Part shown: positions 1 to 10,806 of the stretch, piece after piece
Layout of the letters: each line of letters opens with the position of its first letter
How positions within the stretch are numbered: position 1 is the stretch's first letter
From: Caulobacteraceae bacterium
GTDB taxonomy: Bacteria; Pseudomonadota; Alphaproteobacteria; Caulobacterales; Caulobacteraceae
Length of the DNA stretch: 64,000 nt
Reading direction: 5' to 3'
Assembly (NCBI GenBank): GCA_027452265.1
Contig: DAIDGR010000042.1
Location: forward strand, 40,640 to 104,639
The notes under the pieces: model-generated
Told to the model about the DNA's origin: nothing
What the model saw: the letters and a program-made list of their open reading frames with translations, nothing else
Database searches by the model: none
Position numbers and translations under genes: made by a program

Positions 1-2777
1 CTGTCCTGGTGATTGACCGAGGTAGGTGTGGCCTGATCGGCCCATTGGGCGATCGCCTGGAGGGGGACGATCTGCTCGGGCGTCGTGCTGATGGCGACGC
101 CCTGTGACGCGGCGCGCCCCGGAGGGGCGCCCGGACCGGCGACGGACGCCACACCCACCGCGACGTCGGTTCCCGTGGTTGCGGCCACCGCGCCGGGAAT
201 CCCCGCGCCATTGGCCGTAAAGGGGGCGTTGTTCGGCGTCACCGAGGCCTGAGCGCTCGCCAATGTCGCCGTTCCAAACGGGGCCAGCTCGTTCGGCGCG
301 CCCTGGGCCGTGGTCGGCGAGGGCGCCCCGGTCGCCGCGGTTCCGGAGAGCGCGATGGCGGGTTTGGTGGAGGGGGTCGTGGCCCCGAGCGCCGTCGTCA
401 CCCCGGATGCGCCGCTTGCCCGGAGCGAGGCGGTGGGGTTGACCGGCGCCGTCATGGCCCCGCCGGTGCTGAGATAGACCTTCCCCAATTCCGTGGGGTC
501 CTGAGTGAAGGCGGCGTCGGCCTCCATGACGATCCGGTACTGGTTGGTCTCCTTGTAGATTGTCGACACCTGGCGTTCGCCGAACTCGTCATAAAGGTTG
601 TTGTCGATATTGGTGTCGGTGAGCCGCAGGGCGGCGGCTCGGCGCTTATCGATCGTCAGATAGGTTTCGAGGCCGTGGTCCTCCTGGTCGGTATTGACGT
701 CGGTCAGAACCCGGTCGCCCTTGAGCGCTTCGGCCAGCTTGGCCGCCCAGAGCCGAACATCGGCGAGGCTCTCGCCCTCAAGGGTGTACTGATACGTGGC
801 GTTGCTTGAACGACCGCCGGCGCGCAGATCCTGAGCGGGATTGAGGAACAGCGACGCGCCCACCACCTGGGCGAGCTTGGGCCGCAGGCGATTCACCACC
901 TCTTCGGACCCGCCGCGCCGCTGATCTCGCGGCTTGAGCGAGGCGATGAGAAACCCGCCCGCGGCATTGTTCCCCGCAAACGCGACCACCGAGTCCATCG
1001 ACGGGTCGTGGTCGACGATATTGACGATCCGCCTCAGGCGTTGGGCGGTGAGGCCAAAGGAGCTTGACTGGTCGGTGCTGAGGCCGCCCACCAGAAGGCC
1101 GGTATCCTGGGTCGGAAAGAAGCCCTTCTGGACGACGCCGAACAGATAGCCGGTCATCACGATCGAGATCAGCAGCACGACGAGCATCAGCGGGCCGGAC
1201 TCGAGGGCCCAGTCGAGCGCCCGCTCATAGATGCGGTGCATGGCGTCGAACACGCTCTCGGCAAATTGGGCCAGCCGACCAGGCCGGGCTCCGGGCTTCG
1301 GCGCGTCGATCAGATAGGCGCACATCATCGGCGTCGTGGTCAGAGAGATCACCAGCGACACCATCACGGCGGCGGATAGGGTCAGGGCGAACTCGCGGAA
1401 CAGGCGCCCGACAATGCCTCCCATCAGCAGGATGGGAAGGAATACCGCCACCAGCGACACGCTGATCGAGACGACGGTGAAGCCCACCTCCCTGGCGCCC
1501 AGCAGGGCGGCCTGGAAGCGGTTCATGCCTGCCTCCACGTGCCGGGTGATGTTCTCCATGACGACGATGGCGTCATCCACCACGAAGCCCGTGGAGATGG
1601 TAAGGGCCATCAGGGAGAGATTGTCGAGCGAAAAGCCCAGCAGATACATGACGCCGACCGCGCCGAGCAGCGACACCGCGACGGCCACGCTGGGGATCAG
1701 CACGCCGCGACCGTTGTGCAGGAAGAAGGCGACCACCCCGATCACCAGCACCACGGCGATCAGCACGGTGCTCTCGACGTCCGCCAGGGACGCGCGGATG
1801 GTCAAGGTCCGGTCCGAGGCCACATGCCAGTCGATATCCTGCGGCAGGGCCTTTTGCAGGACCGGGATCAGGGCCTTCACCCGATCGGTGGCCTGGATGA
1901 TGTTGGCCCCGGGCTGGCGCCTGACGACGACGATGACCGCAGGCTGGCCGTTATAGAGCCCGACATTGTGGATCGACTCGACGCCGTCGGTGACCTTGGC
2001 GATGTCTTCCAGTCGGACCGCCGAGCCGCCGCGGTAGGCGACCACCAGGGGCGCGTAGTCCGCCGCCTTCAGACCCGTGTCGTTGGTATAGATCTGGTAG
2101 CGCTGGCCGCCGAGCGCGACGAGCCCCTTGGGCTGGTTGGCGTTGGCCGAGGCGATCGCCGCGCGCACGTCCTCAAGACCGATCTGGTCGCGGGCGAGCT
2201 CGGTGGGGTTGAGATCGACCCGCACGGCCGGAAGCGAGGCGCCGCCCAGGGTCACCTGCCCGACGCCCTTGATCTGACTGAACTGCTGCTGGATGACCGT
2301 ACTCGCGACGTCGTAGATCTGGCCCGGCGTGCGGGTCTTGGAGGTCAGGGCGAGGATCAGAATCGGCGCGTCGGAGGGGTTGGCTTTGAAGTAACCCGGG
2401 TTCTGCCGCAGCGTCTGGGGCAGATCGACCCTGGCGGCGTTGATCGCCGCCTCCACGTCTCGCGCCGCGCCGTCGATATCGCGGCTCAGGTCGAACTGAA
2501 GCACGATCTGGGTCTGGCCAACGCGGCTCGACGAGGTCAGCTCGTTGACATCGGCAATGATGCCGAGCCGCCGCTCCAGGGGGGTGGCGACGCTTGTAGC
2601 CATGGTCTCCGGGCTGGCGCCCGGAAGATTCGCGCTGACGACGATCACCGGGAGGTCGAGCTGCGGCAGGGGCGCCACCGGCATCAGGAAGAAGGCTCCT
2701 GCACCCGCGAGGGCCACGCCGATCGTCAGGAGGACCGTGGCGATCGGCCGCCGGATGAAAAGCTCTGAGAGGTTCAC
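1..2777 (-). CDS. mdtC: RND multidrug efflux permease, MdtC-like (3' end outside window)
   Basis: Inner-membrane proton-driven RND pump subunit; about 925 residues are present and the frame is still open at base 1. The N-terminus ([16 protein letters not shown]) and the stretch [17 protein letters not shown] match MdtC, and TM4 carries [14 protein letters not shown] with the proton-relay Asp pair. The start is a GTG at 2775-2777 overlapping the mdtB stop (GTGA), implying translational coupling. Known family role: MdtB and MdtC form a heterotrimer working with the fusion protein MdtA and an outer-membrane channel. Oddity: between about residues 775 and 900, where MdtC has a short turn in the docking domain, there is an Ala/Thr/Pro/Gly/Ser-rich insertion of about 120 residues, after which the conserved IVPLQAIA segment resumes. 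Confidence 0.9.
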   Translation of the reverse strand, partial: MNLSELFIRRPIATVLLTIGVALAGAGAFFLMPVAPLPQLDLPVIVVSANLPGASPETMATSVATPLERRLGIIADVNELTSSSRVGQTQIVLQFDLSRDIDGAARDVEAAINAARVDLPQTLRQNPGYFKANPSDAPILILALTSKTRTPGQIYDVASTVIQQQFSQIKGVGQVTLGGASLPAVRVDLNPTELARDQIGLEDVRAAIASANANQPKGLVALGGQRYQIYTNDTGLKAADYAPLVVAYRGGSAVRLEDIAKVTDGVESIHNVGLYNGQPAVIVVVRRQPGANIIQATDRVKALIPVLQKALPQDIDWHVASDRTLTIRASLADVESTVLIAVVLVIGVVAFFLHNGRGVLIPSVAVAVSLLGAVGVMYLLGFSLDNLSLMALTISTGFVVDDAIVVMENITRHVEAGMNRFQAALLGAREVGFTVVSISVSLVAVFLPILLMGGIVGRLFREFALTLSAAVMVSLVISLTTTPMMCAYLIDAPKPGARPGRLAQFAESVFDAMHRIYERALDWALESGPLMLVVLLISIVMTGYLFGVVQKGFFPTQDTGLLVGGLSTDQSSSFGLTAQRLRRIVNIVDHDPSMDSVVAFAGNNAAGGFLIASLKPRDQRRGGSEEVVNRLRPKLAQVVGASLFLNPAQDLRAGGRSSNATYQYTLEGESLADVRLWAAKLAEALKGDRVLTDVNTDQEDHGLETYLTIDKRRAAALRLTDTNIDNNLYDEFGERQVSTIYKETNQYRIVMEADAAFTQDPTELGKVYLSTGGAMTAPVNPTASLRASGASGVTTALGATTPSTKPAIALSGTAATGAPSPTTAQGAPNELAPFGTATLASAQASVTPNNAPFTANGAGIPGAVAATTGTDVAVGVASVAGPGAPPGRAASQGVAISTTPEQIVPLQAIAQWADQATPTSVNHQD

Positions 2778-5700
2778 GCCGGCTCGGTCCCCGGTCGGGG
2801 CGGAGGCTCGAAGGGCTCGCCGCCCGTGAACGGCTCACGATTGGGTCCCCCGCCGCCGCCGAGGCGTCGAGACAGCCGGTCGAACTGCAGATAGATTACC
2901 GGAGTCGTGAACAGGGTCAGGGCCTGACTGACGATCAGCCCGCCGACGATCGACAATCCCAGGGGATGACGCAACTCCGAGCCCACGCCCCAGCCCAGCA
3001 TCAGGGGCAGGGCGCCGAACAGGGCCGCCATGGTGGTCATGATGATCGGTCTGAAGCGCAGCAGGGCCGCCTGATGGATGGCCTCGAGCGGCGACTTGCC
3101 CTCGTTCCGCTCGGCGTCCAGAGCAAAGTCGATCATCATGATCGCGTTCTTCTTGACGATGCCGATCAGGAGAATGATGCCGATGATCCCGATCACCCCG
3201 AGATCCTGGCCGCCCAGCATCAGCGCCGCCAGGGCCCCGACCCCGGCCGAGGGCAGGGTCGAGAGGATGGTCACGGGGTGGACGTAGCTTTCGTAAAGCA
3301 CCCCCAGCACGATGTAGACCACGACGATCGCCGCGAGGATCAGCCACAGCTCGTTGCCCAGCGAGGCCTTGAAGGCGTTCGCGCTGCCGAGGAAGACCGT
3401 GGTGATTGTGGCGGGAATGCCGATCGCCTTCTCGTCCTTCTGGATGGCGCTGACCGCGTCGCCCAGGGCCACGCCCGGCGCGGTGTCGAAGGAGATATTC
3501 GCGGCCGGGAACTGGCCCACATGGTTGATCTGGAGCGGCGCGAGCTTGGTGGTGACCTTGGCCAGGGCCGACAGGGGCGTGGGCGTGCCCGCCGGCGTGT
3601 TGACGTAGAGATTGGCCAGGGCCTGGGGCGTCTGTGAGTTGGCCGGGTCGGCTTCGAGGATCACCCGCTCCTGATAGGACTGGGTGAAGATGGTCGAAAC
3701 GATGCTCTGGCCGAAGGCGTAGTAGAGTTGAGCGTCCACGCTCGAGGGCGTGACGCCCACCCGCGCCGCCGTATCCCGGTCGATGTCCACATAGGTCGCC
3801 AGACCCTCATCCTGCAGGTCAGAGGCGACGTTCCGGATGGTCTTCTCGGCCTGGAGGCGCGCGACCAGCTTCTTCGACCACTCAGCGACGCTCTCCGTGC
3901 TCGAGCCCTGCAGGGCGAACTGATACTGGGTGCGGCTGGACGAGGCGTCGATGGTCAGATCCTGAACCGGCTGCAGGTAAAGGGTGGCGCCGGGAACCTT
4001 GCGCGCTTCGCGCCTCAGCCGGTCCATGATCGCGCCCAACGAGGCGGTCCGGTGACCGAAGGGCGCGAGATTGATCAGCGTGCGTCCGTCATTGAGCGTC
4101 GTGTTGACGCCGTCGACGCCGATGAAGCTGGTCAGACTGGCGACATCCGGGTCCTTCAGCAGGACATCGTCGACCTGCTGCTGTAGCCGGGCCATGGCGT
4201 CATAGGAGATCGACTGGCCGGCCTGGACCACGCCTTGAAGGAGCCCCGTGTCCTGAGTCGGGAACAGGCCCTTGGGGATCAGCAGAAACAGGATGACCGT
4301 GAGGGCGAAGGTGGCGGCGGCCACACCCAGGGTCAGGGCCTGACGCGCGAGGACCCAGGTCAGGGCCACATCGTAACGGCGGATCACGCCATCAAGAATG
4401 GCCTTGGACGCCTCCGCGAAACGGCCCTCACGGCCGCTCCCCTCGGCCTCGGGCTTGAGCCAGCGCGCCGAGAGGGTGGGGACCAGGGTGAGGGAGACGA
4501 CGGCGGAGATGACGATGGTGACCGCGAGGGTCACGGCAAACTGACGGAACAGACGGCCGACCACATCGCCCATGAACAGCAGCGGGATCAGCACCGCGAT
4601 CAGGGAAACGGTCAGGGAGATGATGGTGAAGCCGATCTGCTGGGCGCCCTTGATCGCCGCCGCCATCGGCGCCTCGCCCTCCTCGATGTAGCGCGTGATG
4701 TTCTCGATCATCACGATGGCGTCGTCGACGACGAAGCCGGTGGCGATGGTCATGGCCATCAGGGTCAGGTTGTTCAACGAATAATGCAGCAGATACATCA
4801 CGCCGAATGTGCCCATCAGGGACAGGGGAACGGCGACGCTGGCGATGAAGGTGGCTTCGGCGCTGCGCAGGAACAGGAAGATCACCAGAACCACCAGGGC
4901 GACCGCCAGGATCAGCTCGAACTCGACGTCCAGAACCGAGGCGCGGATTCCCGTGGTGCGGTCGGTGACGACCTTGAGGTTCACCCCCGCGGGGAGCGCG
5001 GCGCTGAAGTCCGGCAGGGCCCTCTTGATCTGGTTGACCGTGCTGATGACGTTGGCGCCGGGCTGGCGCTGGACGTTGAGCAGCACCGCCTGGTCGCGAT
5101 TGTACCAGGCGCCGAGCTGGGTGTTCTCAGCCCCGTCGACGACCTTGGCCACGTCGCCCAGCCGCACCGGCGCATTGTTGGAATAGGCGATGATCTGGTT
5201 GGCGTAGTCGGCCGGGGTCAGGAGCTGGTCGTTGGCGTCGATGGCGTAGGATCGCGTGGGGCCGTCGAAATTGCCCTTGGCGCCGTTGGCGTTGGCCGAG
5301 GCGATGGCCGTGCTCACCTGGCTCATGGACAACCCGTAGGACGCCAGTTGCTGGGTATTGACCTGAATGCGCACGGCCGGCTTTTCGCCGCCGCTGACCG
5401 AGACCAGGCCCACGCCCGGCAGCTGCGAGATCTTCTGCCCGATCTGCTGGTTGGCGTAGTACTCAACCTGGGTCAGGGGAACGGTGTTGGAGGTGAAGGC
5501 CAGGGTCAGGACCGGCGCGTCAGCCGGATTGATCTTGGCGTAGATCGGCGGCGCCGGCAGATTGGTCGGAAGGAGGCTTTGAGCGCCGTTGATGGCCGCC
5601 TGCACTTCCTGCTCGGCGACGTCCAGGGACAGGCTGAGATCGAATTGCAGGGTCACGACCGAGGAGCCGCCCGAACTCACCGACGACATGCGGTTGAGCG

Positions 5701-5929
5701 CCGTCATCTGGCCGAACTGAACCTCGAGGGGCCCTGTGACCGTCGTGGCCATGACCTCGGGGCTGGCGCCCGGATACGAGGTCGTCACCTGGATGGTGGG
5801 GTAGTCCACCTCGGGCAGGGCCGAAATCGGCAGGAAGCCAAAGCCAACCAGACCGGCCAGAAAGATGGCCAGCATGAACAGCGACGTGGCGACCGGCCTC
5901 TCGATGAACGGGCGCGAGGGGCTGAACAT
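2774..5929 (-). CDS. mdtB: RND multidrug efflux permease MdtB
   Basis: Full-length RND transporter of 1051 residues. The N-terminus has TM1 followed by [20 protein letters not shown], nearly identical to MdtB; TM4 contains [17 protein letters not shown] with the two Asp residues of the proton relay; the second half repeats the architecture (TM7-TM12, [15 protein letters not shown]). No insertion is seen in its docking domain, in contrast to its partner. It lies between mdtA (49-bp gap) and the mdtC-like gene (4-bp overlap), so the three form one operon. Family knowledge: exports a range of amphiphilic compounds (novobiocin, bile salts in E. coli). The actual substrate here is unknown. The C-terminal tail is Pro/Gly-rich. 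Confidence 0.93.
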   Translation of the reverse strand: MFSPSRPFIERPVATSLFMLAIFLAGLVGFGFLPISALPEVDYPTIQVTTSYPGASPEVMATTVTGPLEVQFGQMTALNRMSSVSSGGSSVVTLQFDLSLSLDVAEQEVQAAINGAQSLLPTNLPAPPIYAKINPADAPVLTLAFTSNTVPLTQVEYYANQQIGQKISQLPGVGLVSVSGGEKPAVRIQVNTQQLASYGLSMSQVSTAIASANANGAKGNFDGPTRSYAIDANDQLLTPADYANQIIAYSNNAPVRLGDVAKVVDGAENTQLGAWYNRDQAVLLNVQRQPGANVISTVNQIKRALPDFSAALPAGVNLKVVTDRTTGIRASVLDVEFELILAVALVVLVIFLFLRSAEATFIASVAVPLSLMGTFGVMYLLHYSLNNLTLMAMTIATGFVVDDAIVMIENITRYIEEGEAPMAAAIKGAQQIGFTIISLTVSLIAVLIPLLFMGDVVGRLFRQFAVTLAVTIVISAVVSLTLVPTLSARWLKPEAEGSGREGRFAEASKAILDGVIRRYDVALTWVLARQALTLGVAAATFALTVILFLLIPKGLFPTQDTGLLQGVVQAGQSISYDAMARLQQQVDDVLLKDPDVASLTSFIGVDGVNTTLNDGRTLINLAPFGHRTASLGAIMDRLRREARKVPGATLYLQPVQDLTIDASSSRTQYQFALQGSSTESVAEWSKKLVARLQAEKTIRNVASDLQDEGLATYVDIDRDTAARVGVTPSSVDAQLYYAFGQSIVSTIFTQSYQERVILEADPANSQTPQALANLYVNTPAGTPTPLSALAKVTTKLAPLQINHVGQFPAANISFDTAPGVALGDAVSAIQKDEKAIGIPATITTVFLGSANAFKASLGNELWLILAAIVVVYIVLGVLYESYVHPVTILSTLPSAGVGALAALMLGGQDLGVIGIIGIILLIGIVKKNAIMMIDFALDAERNEGKSPLEAIHQAALLRFRPIIMTTMAALFGALPLMLGWGVGSELRHPLGLSIVGGLIVSQALTLFTTPVIYLQFDRLSRRLGGGGGPNREPFTGGEPFEPPPRPGTEPA

Positions 5930-5978
5930 CAGACGCCCTCCGCCGCTTCGGCGGACGAACGCACGGGGAGGGTCGGAC

Positions 5979-7250
5979 TCATCCCGCCGATGGCGGCGAC
6001 CCGCTTCCCCGATGACGATGCTGTCCCGTGCCCTTGCCGCCGGCCATGGGCGGCGCCTGGCCCGGCAGGATCACGGTTGCGCCGTCGCGAAGACGGTCGC
6101 CGCCAGCGGTAATCACCACATCGCCAACCTTCAGCCCCGAGGCGATCGATACGGTCTCGGCCGTACCCGGGCCCACAGTGACCGCCTGGTGGCGCACCGT
6201 CCTATCGGCGTTGAGCAGCCACACATAGTCGCCCTGGGGCCCATGGCGGACCGCCGTGGTCGGAACCACCACCTGATTTTTCAGCAGGTCCATATGCAGG
6301 GTCACATTGACGAACTGGAACGGGAACAGAGCCCCATCCTTGTTGGCGAACTCGGCCCGGCCATTGACCGTGCCGGTGGTGGTGTTGACCGCATTGTCCA
6401 GGGTCAGGAGCCGGCCTTCGCCCAGGATGCGGGCGCCCGAGCGGTCCGTGACCGTCACGCCGAGGCCCGCCCCGCCATGGTGCGCCATGATCTGGGGAAT
6501 GACGTCCTCCGGAACGGGGAAGACGACGGTAATGGGCGACACCTCGGTGATGACGGTGACCGGCGTCGACTCGTTGGCGACCACCTGATTGCCAAGGTCG
6601 ATCTGCCTGAGGCCAGCGCGACCTGAGACCGGCGCCGTGACCCGGGTGAACTCGACATTGAGCCTGGCGCTGGCGACATTGGCCTGATCCGCCCGGACCT
6701 GGGCCTGGTCCTGCGCCACCAGGGCCCTCTGGTCATCATAGGTCTGCACGGCCACCGAATCCCGGGCCCTCAAGGTCTCATAGCGCTTGAGGTCGATCTC
6801 GGCGCCCGCCAGCAGGGCCCTGTCGTGGTCCAGCGTGGCCTGGGCGAGGTCGAGCGCCGCCTGATATGGCCGGGGGTCGATCAACATCAGGAGCTGGCCC
6901 TTTTTGACCAGTTGACCTTCCTTGAACCCGAGCTTGACCAGTTGGCCGGAGACCCGGGCATTGACCTGCACGGTCGCGACCGGAGTCACCGTTCCCAGGG
7001 CCGACTGGTCGACGGGGATCTCACCCAGAACTGCGGTGGCGACGCCCACCGTGGTCGCCGGCCGCCCGCCAGAAAAGGCGCCGTGAGCGTGCGGGCCTTT
7101 GGCGCCCGCCTTGCCACAATAGGTCAGGAGCGCGCCCAGAGCGATCGCCAAGCCGACCGCGCCGAGAACGGAAACCGTCAGTCGCGCCGTGCTCGGACGT
7201 TTGGGAGCGAGAGGCGGAGCCGCCGACGCCGGACTCTTTTCGACGCTCAA
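5979..7250 (-). CDS. mdtA: RND efflux periplasmic adaptor MdtA
   Basis: Membrane fusion protein of about 423 residues that bridges the MdtBC pump and an outer-membrane channel. A short cytoplasmic N-terminus is followed by one membrane segment (about residues 24-45), then a split lipoyl/barrel-sandwich domain ([20 protein letters not shown]), an alpha-helical hairpin (about 125-185), and beta-barrel and membrane-proximal domains. The start is read as TTG at 7248-7250, preceded at 6 nt by GGAG; no ATG fits better. It is the first gene of the leftward mdtABC operon. The outer-membrane TolC-type partner is not in this window. The C-terminal tail is Gly/Ser/His-rich. Confidence 0.9.
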   Translation of the reverse strand: MSVEKSPASAAPPLAPKRPSTARLTVSVLGAVGLAIALGALLTYCGKAGAKGPHAHGAFSGGRPATTVGVATAVLGEIPVDQSALGTVTPVATVQVNARVSGQLVKLGFKEGQLVKKGQLLMLIDPRPYQAALDLAQATLDHDRALLAGAEIDLKRYETLRARDSVAVQTYDDQRALVAQDQAQVRADQANVASARLNVEFTRVTAPVSGRAGLRQIDLGNQVVANESTPVTVITEVSPITVVFPVPEDVIPQIMAHHGGAGLGVTVTDRSGARILGEGRLLTLDNAVNTTTGTVNGRAEFANKDGALFPFQFVNVTLHMDLLKNQVVVPTTAVRHGPQGDYVWLLNADRTVRHQAVTVGPGTAETVSIASGLKVGDVVITAGGDRLRDGATVILPGQAPPMAGGKGTGQHRHRGSGSPPSAG

Positions 7251-7435
7251 AGAGGACTCCAGATCCAGAGGGGCGCTGTACCCGACTTTTCCTGGCTCGG
7301 GCGTAGCGGATCGATTCCGCTCTGACGAGAGGGAATCGACACCCTACACGCGGGACTGGACGCATCCCGGCGCGAGATGGTCAAAGCAGGCCCGCGCCGC
7401 GCCGAATTTCGCGCCGCGCCACGGAGCAAGACCTG
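7251..7435. promoter_or_regulatory. Divergent intergenic region mdtA/rfbD with a long inverted repeat (7311-7339)
   Basis: Between the two divergent genes is an inverted repeat with arms TCGATTCC (7311-7318) and GGAATCGA (7332-7339). The repeat continues inward as CTCT (7320-7323) and AGAG (7328-7331), with one extra G on the left side and a GACG centre. Each arm also contains a GANTC sequence, the CcrM methylation target in Caulobacterales. No run of T follows, so it does not look like a terminator. It lies 61 bp upstream of mdtA and about 97 bp upstream of rfbD. I infer an operator for an unlinked regulator; no regulator gene is adjacent. Confidence 0.5.
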
Positions 7436-8314
7436 GTGGCCATGACCGCGATCATCACCGGCGCCGGCGGGCAGCTCGGCCGGGAACTCGTCCGGCTGGC
7501 GCCGGCGGGATTGCGCCTCGTCGCGCTCGACCGGGCCGCCCTCGACATTTCCAATGCCGCGGCCGTGGACGCCGCCTTCGCCGCCCATGCCCCCGACCTG
7601 GTGATCAACGCCGCCGCCTACAATGCCGTGGACCTGGCCGAGACCCAGGCGGATCTCGCCTTCGCCATCAACCGGGATGGTCCGGCGAACCTGGCGGCCG
7701 CCGCCCTCGCCCATGGCGCGGATCTGGTGCACGTCTCCACCGATTTCGTCTTCGCCGGCCGCGCCCGGCGCCCCTATGGCGTACGCCATGAGCCGCGCCC
7801 CGCGGGGGTCTATGCCGCAAGCAAGCGGGCAGGGGAGCTGGCGGTCCTGCGGACCTATCCTGGCGCCCTGGTGGCCCGCACGGCCTGGGTCTTTTCCCCC
7901 TTCGCGCGCAATTTCCTCAAGGCCATCCTTCAACGCCTCGTCACGGCCGGAGAAGCCCAGGTCGTCACCGATCAGGTTGGCTCGCCCACCGCTGCGGGCG
8001 ATCTCGCTCAGGCGCTCTGGACCTTGGCCGCGCGCCGGGTCGGCGGGTTGCACCATGTGGTCAACAGCGGCGAGGCCTCGCGCTTTACCTTCGCCCAGGA
8101 GATCGCGACCCAGGCCGCACGCCTGGGTCTCGTCCCGGCGGATGTTCGCATCGTCCCGGTGCGGACCGCCGACCTTCCCGCAACGCCTGCCCGGCGCCCG
8201 GCCTATGGGGTGCTCGATACCCGCCACACGACCCGCATGCTGGGGGCCCCGCTGCGTCCCTGGCGTGAGGCTCTGAGCGAGACCCTGGAGCGGATCGCCG
8301 CCGGCGAGAGCTGA
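7436..8314 (+). CDS. rfbD: dTDP-4-dehydrorhamnose reductase (RfbD/RmlD family)
   Basis: Extended-SDR fold enzyme of 292 residues that in its family reduces dTDP-4-keto-L-rhamnose to dTDP-L-rhamnose for surface polysaccharide synthesis. Visible motifs: GAGGQLG nucleotide-binding loop (residues 9-15), the family block AAYNAVDLAE (60-69), STDFVFAG (101-108; the usual motif is STDYVF, so Tyr is Phe here) and the catalytic YAASK (Tyr126, Lys130). The start is GTG 7436 with GGAG 9 nt upstream; an in-frame ATG two codons later is less well spaced. No rfbA/B/C genes are adjacent, so the assignment rests on the protein alone and a different 4-keto-sugar substrate is possible. Confidence 0.82.
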   Translation: MAMTAIITGAGGQLGRELVRLAPAGLRLVALDRAALDISNAAAVDAAFAAHAPDLVINAAAYNAVDLAETQADLAFAINRDGPANLAAAALAHGADLVHVSTDFVFAGRARRPYGVRHEPRPAGVYAASKRAGELAVLRTYPGALVARTAWVFSPFARNFLKAILQRLVTAGEAQVVTDQVGSPTAAGDLAQALWTLAARRVGGLHHVVNSGEASRFTFAQEIATQAARLGLVPADVRIVPVRTADLPATPARRPAYGVLDTRHTTRMLGAPLRPWREALSETLERIAAGES

Positions 8315-8348
8315 GCGCGCGCTCCCGCCGGGGCGTCGGCCTCGCGCC

Positions 8349-9485
8349 TTAGAAGCCCTGCATGCGGGCGTAGCGGTCGCGATGATAGGCCTGATTGCCG
8401 AACGTCGCCTCTGTCGCGCGGGCGCGCTTGAGATAGAGGCCGGCGTCGTGCGCGTCGGTCATGCCGATCCCGCCATGCATCTGGACCATCTCGTTGGAGA
8501 CGAGGTGCAGGGTGTCTCCTACCTTGGTCTTGGCCAGGGCGACGAGTTCAGCGACCTCGGGCGAATCGTTGTCGATGGCGCTCAGCGCCGCCTCGACGCA
8601 CGAGCGGGCGAGCTCCAGGTCGGTGAACATCTTGGCGGCGCGATGCTGCAGCGCCTGGAACGAGCCGATCACCTGACCGAACTGGACCCGGGTCTTGAGA
8701 TAGTCGAGCGTGGTCTCGAAGGCCTGCACGGCCGATCCCAGCATCTCGGCGGCGAGACCCGCCCGGGCCCGGTCGAGCACCTTCTCGAGCAAGGCGTACC
8801 CCTCGCCCTCGGCGCCCAGGAGGGCGTCGGCGCCGACGACGACGTTGTCGAAGCTGATATTGGCCGCTCCCCGAGAGTCGGCGAGCTTGAGGGCCTTACG
8901 GTTGACGCCCTGGGCGTCGCCAGGAACCAGGAACAGGCTGATGCCCTTGGGGTCGGTTTCGCCGCCGCTGGTGCGGGCCGAAACGATGAGCAGATCGGCC
9001 GCCATGCCCTCGAGAACAAAGGTCTTGGACCCGGAGAGCGTATAGCCGGCTCCGGACCTGGTCGCTTTCAAAGCCACCTTTTCCGGCCGGTGGTGCGGCC
9101 CCTCGTCGATGGCCAGGGTCCCGACCGTCTCGCCGGCGGCGATCTTGGGGAGCCACGCCGACTTCTGCGCCTCGGTCCCGCCCAGAATGAGGGCGCTCGC
9201 GGCGGCGAGCGCCGTCGCCAGAATCGGCGAGGCGGTAAGGGTGCGGCCGGTTTCCTCCAGAATCAGTCCGAGGCTCAGATATCCAAAGTCGGAGCCGCCA
9301 TAGGCCTCGGGAATGATCACGCCCGTCCAGCCCATCTCGGCCATCTCGGCGAATACGGCTGGATCATAGCCGAGCGGCGCGCCGGAATCGCGCATCCGGC
9401 GGAAGGCGGAGACGGGGGACTTTTCCTGGGTCCAGGTCCGTGCCGCATCGCGCAGCATGGATTGTTCTTCAGTCAGTACGGCCAT
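8349..9485 (-). CDS. Acyl-CoA dehydrogenase, small type (likely partner subunit)
   Basis: FAD-dependent acyl-CoA dehydrogenase fold, 378 residues: N-terminal helical domain, middle beta-domain, and C-terminal helices with VQFGQVIGSFQALQHRAA and QMHGGIGMTDAHDAGLYLKR, both typical of the family. It lacks the C-terminal YEGT-type catalytic Glu segment, and the equivalent G-helix reads VLDRARAG, without the Glu present in the three neighbouring genes. It is the last and most divergent of four co-directional dehydrogenase genes (64-bp gap upstream). By analogy with actinobacterial alpha2beta2 acyl-CoA dehydrogenases (FadE26/27 type) it may be a non-catalytic or FAD-binding partner; this is inference. 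The substrate is unknown. No strong ribosome-binding site is seen. Confidence 0.85.
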   Translation of the reverse strand: MAVLTEEQSMLRDAARTWTQEKSPVSAFRRMRDSGAPLGYDPAVFAEMAEMGWTGVIIPEAYGGSDFGYLSLGLILEETGRTLTASPILATALAAASALILGGTEAQKSAWLPKIAAGETVGTLAIDEGPHHRPEKVALKATRSGAGYTLSGSKTFVLEGMAADLLIVSARTSGGETDPKGISLFLVPGDAQGVNRKALKLADSRGAANISFDNVVVGADALLGAEGEGYALLEKVLDRARAGLAAEMLGSAVQAFETTLDYLKTRVQFGQVIGSFQALQHRAAKMFTDLELARSCVEAALSAIDNDSPEVAELVALAKTKVGDTLHLVSNEMVQMHGGIGMTDAHDAGLYLKRARATEATFGNQAYHRDRYARMQGF

Positions 9486-9549
9486 GGGAGTGTTTCGCTT
9501 CTGCTCTCAATAAGGGGATTGGATGATGTGAAGATTGGGATCGCGCCGT

Positions 9550-10761
9550 TCAGGACGCACTGAGCGGATCGGGCAGGCCGAGAATTCGCTTGGAGATGAT
9601 GTTGTTCTGCACCTCCTGCGAACCGCCATAGATGGTGGTGGCCTTGCCCCCGAGCCATCCACGGACGGCGGCGAGCTCCTCAGCCGAGAAGCCCTCGCCC
9701 TCCCAGCCAAGGCCCTGGGCGCCCATGATCTCCAAGGTCAGCTCGGCGCGTTCCTGCATGAGGCGCGTGCCGGCATTCTTCATGATCGAGGTGGCCGCGG
9801 TCGGACCCTGGTTGGACTTGGCCTCGGCCATGGAGCGCAGGGCGGTGAGCTGGAAGGCGCGCCATTCCATTTCGTTGGCCGCGATCCGGGTGCGCAGGTC
9901 GGAGTCTTCGATCCGGCCTTCGGAGTCGGCGCCGACATAGGTCTTGGCGAGGGTGGTGAGCGAGGTCCCGCCCGCCCCGCGTCCGCCGCCGGCGCCGGAA
10001 AGGCCGCCGCGCTCATGCTGCAGGAGGCGCTTGGCGATGGTCCAGCCGCCGCCCAGCGGCCCGACCAGGTTCTCCTTGGGGACCTTCACATCGGTGAAGA
10101 AGGTCTCGCAGAACGGCGAATTGCCCGAGATCAGCCGGATCGGGCGCGTCTCCACCCCCGGCGTCTTCATGTCGATGAGGAGAAAGCTGATCCCCTCGTG
10201 CTTCTTGGTGGTGTCCGTGCGCACCAGGCAGAAACACCAGTCGGCCCATTGCGCGCCTGACGTCCAGATCTTCTGGCCGTTGACCAGCCAATGGTCGCCC
10301 TTGTCCTCGCACTTGGTCTGAAGCGAGGCGAGGTCCGAACCCGCTCCGGGCTCCGAGAAGCCCTGGCACCAGCGCAGTTCGCCGCGCACGATTGGCGGAA
10401 TATGCCGGCTCTTCTGCGCCTCGTTGCCATATTCGAGCAGGGTCGGGCCGAACATCATCACGCCCATTCCGCCGATCGGGTTCCAGGCGCCGATCGCGTT
10501 CATCTCCCGTTGCAGGACGCGCGCCTGCTCGGGCGACAGTCCGCCGCCGCCATAGGCTTTGGGCCAGGTCGGCGTGCCCCAACCCTTTTCTCCCATGGCC
10601 TTTCGCCAGGCTTCGTAGTCCGCCCCGCCGGGGGCCAGGCCTTCCTGAGCCATCACCCCGCCCTTGCCCTTGAGCGAAGGGGGGAAGTGAGCCTTAAGCC
10701 AGTCCCGCGCCTCGGCGCGGAAGGCCTCTAGTTCGGTGTCAGCGGCGCCGAAGTCGGGCAT
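9550..10761 (-). CDS. Acyl-CoA dehydrogenase (third gene of the operon)
   Basis: Acyl-CoA dehydrogenase of 403 residues with the FAD/substrate signature RWCQGFSEPGAGSDLAS (130-146) and KIWTSGAQ. At the position where medium-chain enzymes have the catalytic Glu (YEGT), this protein reads IYGGSQE, so the usual base is absent. Glu250, in RLLQHERGG on the G helix, sits where isovaleryl-CoA dehydrogenase keeps its base (LERL), and I infer it is catalytic. It is closely similar to the next upstream dehydrogenase, probably a tandem duplication. A Gly-rich loop (SGAGGGRGAGG) follows Glu250. The substrate (branched-chain, sterol side-chain or other) cannot be told. Confidence 0.9.
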   Translation of the reverse strand: MPDFGAADTELEAFRAEARDWLKAHFPPSLKGKGGVMAQEGLAPGGADYEAWRKAMGEKGWGTPTWPKAYGGGGLSPEQARVLQREMNAIGAWNPIGGMGVMMFGPTLLEYGNEAQKSRHIPPIVRGELRWCQGFSEPGAGSDLASLQTKCEDKGDHWLVNGQKIWTSGAQWADWCFCLVRTDTTKKHEGISFLLIDMKTPGVETRPIRLISGNSPFCETFFTDVKVPKENLVGPLGGGWTIAKRLLQHERGGLSGAGGGRGAGGTSLTTLAKTYVGADSEGRIEDSDLRTRIAANEMEWRAFQLTALRSMAEAKSNQGPTAATSIMKNAGTRLMQERAELTLEIMGAQGLGWEGEGFSAEELAAVRGWLGGKATTIYGGSQEVQNNIISKRILGLPDPLSAS

Positions 10762-10806
10762 GTCGAGCTTGGTCCTCTTAAGATCGGAAGGCGAAAGCGG
10801 AAGCGG

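Noticed and set aside
4235..6112. 625-codon open frame opposite mdtB and mdtA
   Set aside because: Low-complexity Gln/Asp/Gly/His-rich translation lying antisense to RND genes.
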